A program made the position numbers and the translations under genes. Under the pieces are notes generated by a model. The model did no database searches. It worked only from the letters and a program-made list of their open reading frames with translations, and was not told the DNA's origin. Shown here piece by piece: positions 37,401 through 48,517 of a DNA stretch of 64,000 nucleotides. Source of the DNA: Phoronis australis (taxonomy: Eukaryota; Phoronida; Phoronidae). The DNA lies in assembly GCA_002633005.1 (NCBI GenBank), contig NMRA01000097.1:448686-512685 (forward strand), read 5' to 3'. Position 1 is the stretch's first letter; every line of letters begins with the position of its first letter.

Positions 37401-38775
37401 GAAGCTCAAGTAACGGTCAAATCAGGATGGGCATAAATAAGGAAATTTACTTGTCAACAGATTAGACAAATAAAAATAAGACACAAAGCGTTGCTACAGT
37501 GCACACGCGCACAAAATCTGGGTCTATCATTTTCCCGCTGCAAGCGATTGAACTATTCAGATCACCAATGTCGCAAACCTTTCGAAAACAAGCAATTTTC
37601 TACATGGACGTTGGCGAAGAACATCAGTCTGGTGAGAGCAACACAGAATCGTACGAAGGCGATGATTTTCGAAACTTGATTCGTTGTGTTGTTTTTCATT
37701 GTTTCTTTACAGTTAAAATACTCCTGAAAATCGACGTTGCAAGTGATGGAAACTTGTCTACGCTCTTGTCCTTTGTTTCAAACCTTTAACCCATTTTTTT
37801 ATAAAGGGGTGTACTGTTTTTGTCTCATGTTGATAATGCATAACGGTAATATCTATTTAAGGTGTTACGACTGTCATCGATATTATCGTCTCTTCTGTTT
37901 TCATCCAGCCTTCCCTGATGAAAACTTGAATGAAGAGGTCCTTCAGTACTTGAGTGAGCCCGCCATACTGTGTGATTTATGTTGAATTATTCAACGGTTC
38001 TTTAGAACGATTTCACGCTATGCCTAAGGCTTATGCACACTACAACTAACGGCCCTTTTAAGGGCCACTTAACTCTTCCCAGAAGAACTGCTCGCTTGAG
38101 AATGTTGAATTATAAGCATGGAAAGGTTAAACTAGTCAAATCGTTGCAGAGGCGCATGTTTTAATTCGAACAAAATTAATATTTTCTAAACCAAAAACGT
38201 TATATAAGTATCTTTTGCATTCACAGGTACTCCTTGGAATTTGTGGACAAACATGCTTTCATAGTTTTCTCAGTAGGCCTATGTGAACCATAAATCACAA
38301 ACTGTTCGATAACTACATGTATGCTGCTATGCTATTGGCCAAGCAGACGACATAATCAGTCGGCACCGAAGTTTGTAATTAATCACCCGTAGCATTGTCA
38401 AAAGTACTCACGATACCAACACTTCTACTATTGAAAGACTTTGAACAGCGGTTCAATGCCGAAATTAATATTTTTTCATTGTACTGGACAGTAAAGTTGA
38501 TGCAAATATTTCTCGTCAAAGTACACTAACCGGAAACTACACCAGAAAATTTAGGAGAGTGGCGGCGCCTCTTGGCTTGCACGGAAGAAAATGTCGGAGT
38601 TGCGAATCTGTTGTCTATAATCTATGATAATCACTCAGGAACTTAATACCGCGCCCAACGCCCCATGGTCGTAATCTGCTCTTGAACTATACAACCGTTA
38701 AGCAGAAGAACATTTATTCATCAGAACCACCTAGGGAAGCTAAGTCTCAAATTTGTAATGGTAGGAAAGACTCAC

Positions 38776-38887
38776 CTACGCAGACACCCGCCTTGTTAGT
38801 GCAGTCTTTCACACAGGCCTGGCTTCCGTCTTTGCAATTGGCAATCGTGCATTCGTTGTTCAAACCAGCCTTGGTGTTGACGTTGCC
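38776..38887 (-). CDS. Gene B exon 2: small cysteine-rich segment
   Basis: Acceptor tttttttcag and donor G|GTGAG; 112 bases, phase 0 to 1. The product reads GNVNTKAGLNNECTIANCKD, then GSQACVKDCTNKAGVCV. Five cysteines lie in about 25 residues (C-x4-C-x6-C-x3-C-x6-C), typical of secreted modules, but I do not recognise the family. The phase 0 start fits exon 1, which ends in phase 0, and the phase 1 end fits the FN2 exon and a phase 1 exon before the CTHRC1 part. Confidence 0.7.
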
Positions 38888-40804
38888 CTGAAAAAAATAA
38901 TACATCCAAAATTACTATGAATGGGCAAGTTCTGTGATCGCTTTTATCGTGTTGCGTCACCAGTCCCCGAATACCGATTCCGACTGTTAAATATTAGAGT
39001 GCAATCCATTGAAATGCAAACCCAAGTCTGAAAGCTAAGAAATTGCAAAAAGATAAATCTGCAGGCTAAATAATACTTGTACTTCTACTGCCAACTGAAA
39101 ACAATCAATCGAGGTTTTGGTTTGATTGAGTTCTTACAAAGTTTACTTGACAGTTGACAACCAAATTGCACATTTCAGTTGAGTTTCTATTCATGAAATC
39201 TAACGCCAGACTTGTGCTCTTCATCACTGTAACTTGTATTTATCGCCTACCAATTTAAAGAGTCAATATGTTTCAATTTGCTACATCCTTACAAATAACT
39301 TAGTTTGTGTTTGTGTACTTTAATTCAGTGGTTCGATGAATCTAATGTCGCCACAAGTTGGAGGGGAAATGTTCAATTGTCTGAAAATTATATTTCTTTT
39401 ACAAAAATTGTAACACTCTTTGTCAAAATTCATCTTAGACATTCTGAAATGTTCTAATTAATTGATGCTGTTGTTTTATTTCGACTTTATTTTTTGATAG
39501 GTTTTACATATGATATGGTCAAGTAACACAATTACCTCACGTACATGTAAATTTTCAAACTCTGCAGAGTTCACGAAAATTTATACTTTTTAGAATTCCG
39601 CTCTTGTGCTGTAGCGTGTCAGTCTGATCCACAAAGGCGGTGAGATTTTTTGTCTGTGAAAATACTACCAGGGTTTGAGACAATTAACTTTTAACAGACG
39701 AGACCTTTTCAAACAAACTTTCCACCTTTTCAAAATAACATGTGAGTATACGGGTATTTTACATGGCGTTTTTTTTAAATAAAAAAACAAGATTAAAATC
39801 TCATTTCGGGTTTGAAAGTCAAACGCCGAATATCAAGTTATTTTAGATATTGTTTTTGACTTAAGCACTTTTAACGATGTACGTTTAAAATGGTTTTGTT
39901 CATAGAACAGAAGGGTACTGCTACGGTTAAACATTCTAAATTATGCAAAATGAAAGTCATATGCTTCTAGAGTTCACATGTGAGATCATTCGAAAGTAAG
40001 TAGAAGTTGACCTTGCCATGGTTGTTTTCCAATGAAAATATAGTGGCGAGTAGTGTTGGCTTCAGAGAAAGGATAGTTCGATTGTGACGGTAAACAGCCT
40101 CAAAATGTTGCAATTGCGTGTCAAAAGAGGCCAAGGAGCATGCTCTATATGGAATAACGAAATATTGCTGCTTTTCGAGCTCAGATAACTATGCCCGGTT
40201 ATATGAAACAGTTCTGTATAGGGACTAAACCGAGTTCATTAAAGCTTCAGCGTGTCGATCTGTGCTGAGAGGTCTTATTTTTCACCAGTTTATAATCGTT
40301 ATGAGTTTCTCGTTGACTGGTGTCGTTTCCTTATGATATAAGTAAAAACACTTTTAATAGGAATGAAATTGGGAATTAATTTCAATCATTCACTTAGCAG
40401 TGCTGCAGGAAAAGATCCTACTTATTCTCAAAAGGAGAATTTAACTTCCCTCAACTTTTGCCTTAAACAAATACTCGCTATTAAACTAAAATATCGCACG
40501 TAAAAACTGATCCACAAATGCGTACACGATTTAAGCAAATTAGCTTAGACAATTTCGTGCACTGAGCTGGGCACACATCTCGCCCGCGTAAAACCCTTTC
40601 TGCACATCCCAATCACTCGTAACGCTATTTACATAATGCAGTGACTTTGTTTGCGACAATCGCATTGCGCAAAACTGAGTCGCATATTAATAAGACAATT
40701 GCAACGGAAACCGTCAACAAACAATCGGAATTGTAAACAGGGTTTGACGTGTCACAAATTAACGCAGTCTCTAAATAACGAGTATGTTCAATTCCACAAC
40801 TCAC
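38888..40804 (-). other. Presumed intron 1 of gene B
   Basis: About 1.9 kb between the GTGAGT donor at 40804 and the polypyrimidine-tract acceptor at 38888. AT-rich, no coding signal and no recognised repeat. Confidence 0.6.
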
Positions 40805-41197
40805 ATGTTCCCATATCCTTTTTACAACTTGATTTGATTTGAAGTTCTGTATTAGTATGTTGCTACCAAGATTTCCTCCCTGTTTCCCAGTTTTTCCATG
40901 CGACTCCACATTGTGATAACGTTCCTGGGACAAGTAACATACTCCTCTATCGTGTTCGTAAGAAGCCGAGGTGCAAGCTGTCTTTCTCATGCAGTAGAGC
41001 GCACACTCAATTTTACTTTTTGTGCCAGTGTGTTTCGCGAAGTATGACTGTGAAAACAAGGCCGTTGTACTCGTAGCAGAGCATGTGAGTCCCAGCGAAT
41101 TGTCGCAGCAAGTTTGGATTGTTTCTCCAAATAGTGTGTCTGACTGACAAAACTTAACCAGCATTAAAAACAACGTTGTACAAACGGAAAAAAACAT
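40805..41197 (-). CDS. Gene B exon 1: signal peptide plus apple-like cysteine-rich region
   Basis: The chosen ATG is at 41197 (G at -3). An upstream in-frame GTG near 41242 is not needed. The first residues, MFFSVCTTLFLMLVKFCQS, form a signal peptide. The Cys-rich part reads FSQSYFAKHTGTKSKIECAL, then YCMRKTACTSASYE and GVCYLSQERYHNV. The pattern (start of strand, C..C...C.S..Y....G.C.L) fits a PAN/apple-type domain. The exon ends KRIWEH at a GTGAGT donor (40804), 131 codons, phase 0, matching exon 2. A secreted or extracellular-matrix protein is likely. Confidence 0.72.
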
Positions 41198-41256
41198 GTC
41201 ACTTGTCGTTTTCAGCAATGCTACTGCGCGACTGATCACCACGGACAGTCTCTCGA

Positions 41257-41266
41257 CTTATATAAA
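41257..41266 (-). promoter_or_regulatory. TATA box of gene B
   Basis: The minus strand reads tttatataag. A start site about 30 bases on would fall near 41230, leaving a 5' UTR of about 35 bases before the ATG at 41197. The position relative to the signal-peptide exon is what makes this credible. Confidence 0.6.
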
Positions 41267-42350
41267 CAGAATGTCAATCGTTGATATCCAGGAAACGTAA
41301 CGATCTCTATTCTGTTTCTAATTTAATGACAATGATCAGGTAAATTAAACCTAACCAACACCCATCGCGCCATATTCTACATGTAAATGTAGTCTAAACC
41401 GCTGAACGGATAACAAGCAGCCGGTAACGGGTATATATGTATTAATAAGTAATACACGGGTTATTTTGCTCACCAAGCTTTGATACAATATTCGTCATAT
41501 TGAGCACGATTTTAGCATGTGGACACGTAGTGTTTAAAGTCGTGCAATGAATTTCCCGCGCTATTATTGCTTTGTATAAATAGAAACGGTCCACACTTCA
41601 CCCCTTCAGGAATTTCAACCAGGAACTGCCGCCGATATGTTGCATAGCAACCAACCTATACCTCACCACAAGACAACTGAATTGCTGTAAACGTTCTCGA
41701 TGGTTTTTAATACAAATAGCGGGAATCACATTTTTCATTTGTTACCTATGAAATAGTGTACAGAAATACAGAAGGATACTGATCAAACGCATGCAAACTC
41801 AAACCGGGATAACAGGTAGCAAATCAGTATTGAACCTGTCATTAGTTAAGTAGATGAGCTAAACATATCAAATGTGAATATCATAGTTCTCATGAGGTCA
41901 TTAATAAAATTTGCTAATGGAATTAGCGTCACTACAGATAGACAGGGCTACGTCGAGGGTGGCATAGATGGCGGGAAATAACATGTTTACATTTCCAGTA
42001 ACAAAGGTCCTCGTTCTCCAGGAGCTTGAGGGTTCTACATGTATGTTTCAGCTTAATTCAATCTGTCTATAGCTTAGCATCATTCTCAATAACCGACTAC
42101 GGCTGAAAGTATGAAAACCTGTTCACAACTCGAAGTCAGAAGTCACAAACCCATGACCTGCTCCACCAGACAGAAAACAAATTGGTTTATAATCAAATGT
42201 TGTACTATTGTAAAGTCAAAAGACAGATGTCAATAGTCTCCTTGAAAAAGAAGACGCAGATGGTAACTGGAGTGAAATCAGTGGCAACATATTTTGGGCG
42301 GAACACGCTTGCGAAACGTTAAGGTATGACTTTAGCAAAGCTGTAGCGCG
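41267..42350. other. Upstream region of gene B, nothing recognised
   Basis: No coding signal. It would contain distal promoter elements of gene B, none of which I can identify. Confidence 0.4.
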
Positions 42351-42495
42351 TTAGTTCAGCATGAAGACTTCGTTGACCACAATGCGGCAGCTGGAATCCC
42401 AGCAGGTGTAAGCGTCGTTGTAGCTGTAACCAAGAAACGTCTATACGTAAAATCTTATGTTGCAGCTTCCTGATGGAAGGTAGCAGACCCGCCAA
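42351..42495 (-). pseudogene. Dead CTHRC1-like terminal exon
   Basis: This aligns end to end with the intact terminal exon at 59451-59596: the same ttttcag/TTGG start, the same LPSG, NDAYT and NEVF landmarks, and the same stop position. It is exactly one base shorter; a 1-nt deletion near the start (tggcgggtctgc versus tggtggatattgc) shifts the first codons. A CAG-to-TAG change gives an in-frame stop in the middle (YV*TFLGYSYNDAYTCWDS). It is therefore a duplicate that has lost coding capacity. No matching upstream exon was seen; a repeat begins at about 42765. Confidence 0.8.
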
Positions 42496-42764
42496 CTGAA
42501 AAGACATACAGTGTGTATAATCGGGTTTCAGTTGCGAACGTCAAAGGATTAGTAATCCACAGTCTTCATCACTCAAAAGTAAAAAGTAGACTCCTGAACT
42601 GGAGATGCGGGGTGGTACCTGAAAATCGGGCACTAAAGCAACACCCACTGCGGAAATTCCGCCCACACACCATGATAGCTCGACAACATTTTCGCACAAA
42701 CTGGAAATTTTAGGTATTGTAACACCGAAGACACAATACATATAAAACAAGTTATCAGTGATTA

Positions 42765-43085
42765 GCTGCTTTAAACTTATTTTATGTATTCACTGTATTT
42801 CTATTTTGTCTAAATTTTCAATTGGCTTTGAGCAAAACAGTATTTAAAAATAACTCGGCGTTTCTTAAAAGGTCACGACATTTGACCCCGAGCCTCTGAC
42901 ATAGAAACTAGATACAAACCTAGGCGAGTCAATGAAGGTAAACCGATTCATTGCAATGTTTCTCGTTCGTTATGTGGTATAAACAGATTATTTCATGTTT
43001 TCAGTCGTCATCCCCCGTATATCTAGATCCGTTATAGGATAATTATCCAAAATTCGTCGGGGTTAAAGATCACGAGTGTAGAGTA
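42765..43085. repeat. Fragment of the 3474-4250 repeat
   Basis: Blocks 'tttcaattggctttgagcaaaa', shown in part as caattggctttgagcaaaa, 'cttaaaaggtcacgac', 'gattcattgcaatgtttctc' and 'ttatgtggtataaa' match 4000-4190 in the same order and orientation. It ends with a degenerate 'catcccccgtatatctagat' arm. The tRNA-like part is absent. Confidence 0.65.
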
Positions 43086-44065
43086 AATTTGTATTGAATG
43101 TCTTCCTAGTGAATCCAGGATTAAAATTCCATTCAAAGAAACTGGAGAACTGGCCCACTGCAGTTCATGCTTGGACTGAGTGAATTTGCACACAAGTACT
43201 TGAACCCAGGAGAGAGATTGGTTATGTTTTGAGTTTGAAGACTATTTTCTAGGCTCTGTATATACACGTTAGTAAGTTCATACAAGTTTTACAAATCAAT
43301 GTTGTATAAGCAACACAATACATTTTCAGCCAGTTAATTCTTTTATACTGAGATAGGTTTTATACGTCTGTTATTCAATTTTGGTGCCTTTATTGCAGAG
43401 TGGGGCTTTAACGGTCGTTGGAAGAGGACGGCTACCTGGACAACACAAAGTATACACTAATGAACTTTAGCTCATGCACCTATGAATACAGTTATCTGAT
43501 GTCAGAATTGCGCGTTTGTAGGCACAAAACATGAATTTTTTGCCTATGAAGCTAAGCGAACCGATGTATCTAAAGAAGATTAAGAGGCTTTTAATAAGTG
43601 ACCAACTTTGTAATCAAATGTCTAAGTTTTCAAATTTCCACCTCCTATAGCCAGGTTGTACTTAGTGTAAGTTTTAATGAAACTTGTTCACACCATTGAG
43701 TGTATTGGGTTTACTGTTAACATTATTGTTCAGAAAAATGAACATTTAAAAACCACGAGTGGCAATTCTAGGCACTATTTCTAGCCTATGGAATGCAAGG
43801 AAATCCAAAAGTACTTCCCAAAACCACATCTGTGACAACTTCAGATAAACTTTCAGTTACGTTTTATTTTATGCCCTTGTCTCTGACGATGTTCTTGGAT
43901 TTTGAATGTTAGTTGAATTGTTATTCCTTGGGTCATTGCTGTAATTTTAGTAGAAAAAGTCTGCGCTGATGAAGCATAGTATTCTGTTGTATACACTCCC
44001 TGTAACTGACTGTATCTGTGCTTCATTACTTGTTGCTGGGCCTAGCTAGGTGGCCACTGTATTAT
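43086..44065. other. Intergenic; 5' flank of the Penelope-like element
   Basis: No coding signal recognised. The 5' boundary of the Penelope-like element probably lies somewhere in this stretch. Confidence 0.35.
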
Positions 44066-44113
44066 GACTTCTGAGGATGGTGTTTAATAAATGACACCGA
44101 AACATGTCAAGTT
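44066..44113 (+). ncRNA. Hammerhead-ribozyme-like motif of a Penelope-like element
   Basis: Reading order: gactt (44066), ctgagga (44071), tggtgt-loop-acacc, gaaac (44099), atgtc, aagtt (44109). Core boxes CUGANGA and GAAA are present and the GUC cleavage triplet follows a minimal helix III. Helix II is ggtgt/acacc, with one extra unpaired U. Helix I is gactt/aagtt, five pairs with one G-U. Penelope-like retroelements are known to carry minimal type I hammerheads in their terminal repeats, and a Penelope-type reverse transcriptase follows on the same strand. The extra U could reduce activity. Confidence 0.5.
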
Positions 44114-44699
44114 TTAAATCCGTTGTTGTTTTCGTGAACATATTCTGTTGTATAGTCCTTCCTGGCCATGTACTCACTTTTTCTTTGGTTGTGTTTCATG
44201 ATTTTGTGGTGATTTATCTGTCTGAACATTGCATTCCGATTCCTCAATTCCCACATATTGTGAGATACTGCCAAGTATCAACGTATGAATATGCTATTAA
44301 GCTGATTTAGTTTTCACTGCACTGTATTTATGACACTTGATGAACAGATTCTTTAACTGTGTCTGGATTTTAGGTTCTTGTATTTCGCGCATGCTCAAAC
44401 ATTGTAAGGATCTAGTGTAAATTCAGGAAATGCAACCAAGTATTGTTAATGATATGTTAATAGAACTCTATCTCGTTAAATGATGTATGAAAATCATTAC
44501 ATTTGTTACTGTACTCCACTCTTGTTTAATTTAGTGAAAAAAGAATTTTCTTAATGCCTGTGATATTGAAACTTATTGCTCTTGGAGGACTTAAGTTTTC
44601 AAAAGTTATTTCCTCAAAATTATTAAGTTCTGAAAACGAAAAGTTATCAAAAACTTAAGTTTTGATAACTTAAGTTTGTTCCTAAAACTTGTTCCAAAA

Positions 44700-46190
44700 T
44701 ACTTCAGTTTTTGAAACTGCCCTATTGAAAAAATTCTCAGTTTGCCGAGTACCATCTTCAGCAATTTGTCCCCACCCTTCCTCCGTATGTTAAAGATGCA
44801 AATCATTTTTTAAGAAATTAAAACATCACCGATTTACTCAAGAATGTCCTCTTAATTACTCTTGATGTTAAAAACTTATAGACTGATATCCCTGAGCATG
44901 GAGGCGTAGAAGCCGGCAAGAAATTTCTTAATCCACGTAATAATCCGAATGTACCTACGTCATTCATTACCCCTCTTCTTGAACATGTACTTACCACGAA
45001 TCACTCCATCTATCAATAATAAACATTATCTCCAAATATAAGGTACAGCTATGGGCATTAGGGTTGTCCCTACTTTTGCAAACCTTTTAATGGCAAATCT
45101 TGAAAATAACGTCATCAAATCTTTCTCTAAAAAACCACCTCTCTGGCTGAAGTATATTGACGACATTTTTATGATCTGGTCCACAAACATTATATGCATC
45201 CTAAGAAAACATTAACAAATTTCACACCACAATAAACTTCACCCACGACACTTCTCAAAATGAAATTTCATTTTAGATGTCAGTGTCACCTTTAGTAATG
45301 ATATACTAGAAACGGACTTATTCTGTAAAGAAAGTGACATATCTTTCATTTCATCCCTCTCACGATATGAAAAGCCTTCCATATACATGTAGTCTTGGAA
45401 TTGGAATTCGTGGCATTTGTTCAGAAGAAAGTGCCTTTAATAACCGTTTAAAAGAGCTGAAACATTACTTACTCTAAATTCATTTCCCCTTACATCTTAT
45501 ACACAAATAGTTTGACAAAGTCCGCTCAATCACAAGAAGAAATGAATCTTTAAGAACCAAAGCGAAATATAATACTATTAATAGAATACCCTACTCAACC
45601 ATTTTCAATACATGATTAAACGGAATTAGCCACGTCTTCAGAAAACATCTTTCTAACCTGCATATTTCCCCTCAAATGAAAAACCTATTTCCTCATCCAC
45701 CGATAATTTCATGGAGAAAACGTAAAAGCTTAAAAAATATCTTGGTAGAACAAATATGGACTTTAAAAACCAAACTGGCAAACCTATTGACAACACACAA
45801 CGTAACAAATCATGATCCAAAATTTGATACTTGATCAACAACAATACTTCCTTCCAATCTTCTCAAACCAATGAACACTTTCAAATGAAACATAATTTTT
45901 GACTGCACACACAACAATATCATTTACCTAATAACATGTAGAAAATGTTCCATTCAATATTTAGGACAAACGCAACATCATGTACAAACTCGGTTTCACA
46001 ATCTCATATTGAACATAATATAAAAAAAACATTCGTATACTATAGGTAATCATTTCAATTCCAAAAAACACAATCAACAAGACCCTTCTGTACAGAGAAA
46101 CTCCAATACCCCAGTACCCCTCACAGACTCGGACAAATAAGATGAACACACTGGAATCTAATGGATTGAACATAAAGACTCCATACTTCA
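44700..46190 (+). pseudogene. Penelope-like retroelement, decayed RT and GIY-YIG endonuclease
   Basis: Fragments in changing frames follow in family order: LLITLDVKNL (44840s, RT block), AMGIRVVPTFANLLMANLEN-type block (45045-45110), LWLKYIDDIFMIWS (45145, the Y-x-DD catalytic motif), NFTHDTSQNEISF, then SFISSLSR and GIRGICSEESAFNNRL. These are followed by NIIYLITCRKCSIQYLGQT (45913, the GIY-YIG endonuclease core) and MNTLESNGLNIK (46142, the usual C-terminus). Several stops and frameshifts break it. RT plus C-terminal GIY-YIG is the definition of Penelope-like elements. Non-functional. Confidence 0.8.
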
Positions 46191-46498
46191 TATCCTTTAT
46201 TTTTCCGCAACTATTTACCATATTCATTTTGCCATTGATCAGATGTCAATTTTTATATGCATGTAGTGTTTATTTTGACTTTACTTCTGTTTCTGTTGCC
46301 GAAGGATGTTATATTCGGAAACTTCAGTGCTCCATTTTTGTTGTATTTTACGTATATCTATTCCGTGTATGTTACGTATTCACTAGAAAGTGTATTCAAC
46401 TTTCTCGTTCTCAAATGAGTGGCACTGAAGTTGACGTCACTAACTAATCCCTCTGGCACTAATTTGTTGTTGATTGGGACTGTCCACTGTGTGCTACA

Positions 46499-46762
46499 AT
46501 GGATGTTGACAACTTCTTGTTAGAATGTTATGTAAATCCTACTTCCGCTTGTTTATCGAAACTCAAAAAGTCAGATTTGTTAGCGGTTGGTGGCAAAATA
46601 GGTCTTGGCACAAAAACGGCAATGCGCAGGAGTGAAATCCTGAGAAAAGTTTGTCATTATTTTGTAGAAGTTTTGTTACCTGACGACATTCTTTCCCCTA
46701 TAAAGCTTCAGAGTGAAATTGAGAATGAAATGATTAAACTACAACTTCAAATTTTAGAGTGA
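46499..46762 (+). pseudogene. Gag-like N-terminal ORF of a retroelement (partial)
   Basis: 87 codons from an ATG. SKLKKSDLLAVGGKIGLGTK, then RRSEILRKVCHYFVEV and ENEMIKLQLQILE resemble the N-terminus of Gag-like proteins in invertebrate LTR elements (SAP-like 'L.K.DL......GL......K.EI...V', then a Leu/Gln helix). No nucleocapsid knuckle or polymerase follows; the frame stops at 46762. It may be a truncated insertion. The match is to a general pattern and is not a firm family call. Confidence 0.35.
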
Positions 46763-47020
46763 GTAAGAGCGCCTATGTTTATACCAAATAAAGAGACGTT
46801 ACAGAAAAATAGACGAAATGGAGAAAAGTTGACATTTTATTTTTGAAATTTGATAGTAAACGAAATGCTGCTTCAATAGAAATGAAAAGGCTTTAGGAAA
46901 AACCCTAAAAATACCGGGTGAGCTGCTTGAATTCTGGTTCACTTGCCAAGAAACACTTCTAATACTGAAATTCAGTAGTGTGGTTATCGTGTTCCAGGTC
47001 TCTTAAAAGGAAAACCAAGA

Positions 47021-47194
47021 ATGGAGAGGCGTTGCGTTAGTGGTGGTTGTAGCATCGTAGTTTCTGACCATGACGTAACTCTATTCGCTTTCCCACGAGA
47101 TTTAGGAACACGTTTGAAGCTCACGAAACTCGTTTGTTGGTTGGCATGTTACACTGAAGCTGGGTACTTTTATACGCCACTCGCACGTCAATAG
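47021..47194 (+). pseudogene. THAP domain N-terminus, truncated
   Basis: From ATG the frame reads MERRCVSGGCSIVVSDHDVT, then LFAFPRDLGTRLKLTKLVCW and stops at 57 codons. C-x3-C at residues 5 and 10, 'LF.FP.D...R..W' and the start position are those of a THAP zinc finger (C2CH DNA-binding domain of P-element transposases and THAP proteins). The usual Trp after 'R..' is lost and the second Cys/His pair is missing. A fragment separate from the 49.4-kb element. Confidence 0.6.
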
Positions 47195-48517
47195 GGTTAA
47201 GACACTTTCAATTGAAGTCCACTTTGCTTAATTTCTACTTGTTGGGATATCTAATTTAGGATTGCGATATACAATGTAAATGGACTAAATGAAATTTTAA
47301 AATTAAACAACATACATCGATCAATAACAGCATTACAATCGTTGCTGGCACAAGCCAGTTGATTTTAACCATAATGTTTTGAGTAAAACGCTGAAACTTT
47401 CAAGATAATGAAAATTCAACAAAAATTTGACATTTGATTAAACAGATGCGTCGAAGTTTTATGTATGTGCACTCATGCGGTCATGGGAAATTTAACCAAC
47501 ATAAAGAAGAAAATGTCGTCATGGTTACTATCGTTATGGAATTAATCTATGAAACGGGATCATCGATTACTTAACAACTGGATGTCCAGATAAATGCTAG
47601 CAATCAGTTTGTCATGGAGGACCTTACATACATTTTTGTGTGTTATACCAAAATATTTAAAATAACTATAGATTTTAATCAGTAAAAGTGTTTGTTTTTT
47701 AATTTGATTGTCCACGTTTAATGGTCTGTCATCAATTGCCTATAACAACCGTATCATTTTGCTAAAATGAGTTGAGCACAAATTTTAAATATAGTATCCA
47801 TAACTTGAACAAATTTCATTTCATATAAACTAGAGTATACCTAACTACACCATCTGTTTTCGTTTCAAAAGTCCTACTTTATATCCCTAACACGCGAGGG
47901 TAGACCAATTTAAAAACAATCCCTAGCACAAATTTGAGAGTAGAGCATCAAGCATAATTTCGTTATTTCAATTACTGTAGTCTTTTCAGAATTAAAATAT
48001 TTTCCAAAATTTGGATATTTTTTTGTGTCCTACATCACCGTCACGTTGAAGGTGGCGAGTTTGGTCAATGACTGAGACAGTTTAAAATCCAGTCAAATCG
48101 ATTTTGTACGTGATACATCTTCATGTACATAAATCATCAAAAAATCCCTAAGCTAAAATGTCGACTTTTATTCTCGCAATAAGAAATGAACTTGCTGTCA
48201 CATGTCTTCGTCAAAGTTTTCCATTAAAATAAACTTGTTTGGAAAAAGAATCAAAATCATTAAATTTCATAAAATCTTGTCAAATTTCAATTATACATAT
48301 AGATGATTCAAAACCAACCCAACTGTTTCACCTTACTTAAACACCCAGGAAAAGTTAGCTGGTAAGAGAACAAAACGATATCCAATCAGTCTTCACTAAA
48401 CCATAAAATTGAACAGATTAACATTTTCGTGACACACGTTACTGGCTCAAGGACTGACTCCTTAATATCCATGCAAATTTGCCTCTCCTTTGTCAAAGAC
48501 GACAACTCAAACACCAG
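47195..48517. other. Intergenic, nothing recognised
   Basis: AT-rich; no open frame of interest and no repeat recognised. Confidence 0.4.

Larger units (their letters stand above)
25107..38775 (-). other. Presumed gene B intron(s), about 13.7 kb
   Basis: At least one exon (phase 1 in, phase 0 out) must lie here if gene B is one transcript. I see only a weak 27-base candidate at 28703. The interval also holds transposon-derived pseudogenes at 29035 and 35182 and a MITE-like family at 36.7 and 37.2 kb. At 32916-33266 two overlapping plus frames of about 100 codons have no recognisable motif. Confidence 0.45.

Noticed and set aside
40625-40804. Reading gene B's first exon on to a stop at 40625
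   Set aside because: A GTGAGT donor at 40804 ends the exon in the phase needed by exon 2, and the sequence beyond has no domain.
41198-41242. Extending gene B's first exon upstream to residue 1 at 41242
   Set aside because: The codon there is GTG; the ATG at 41197 opens directly on a signal peptide and fits the TATA spacing.
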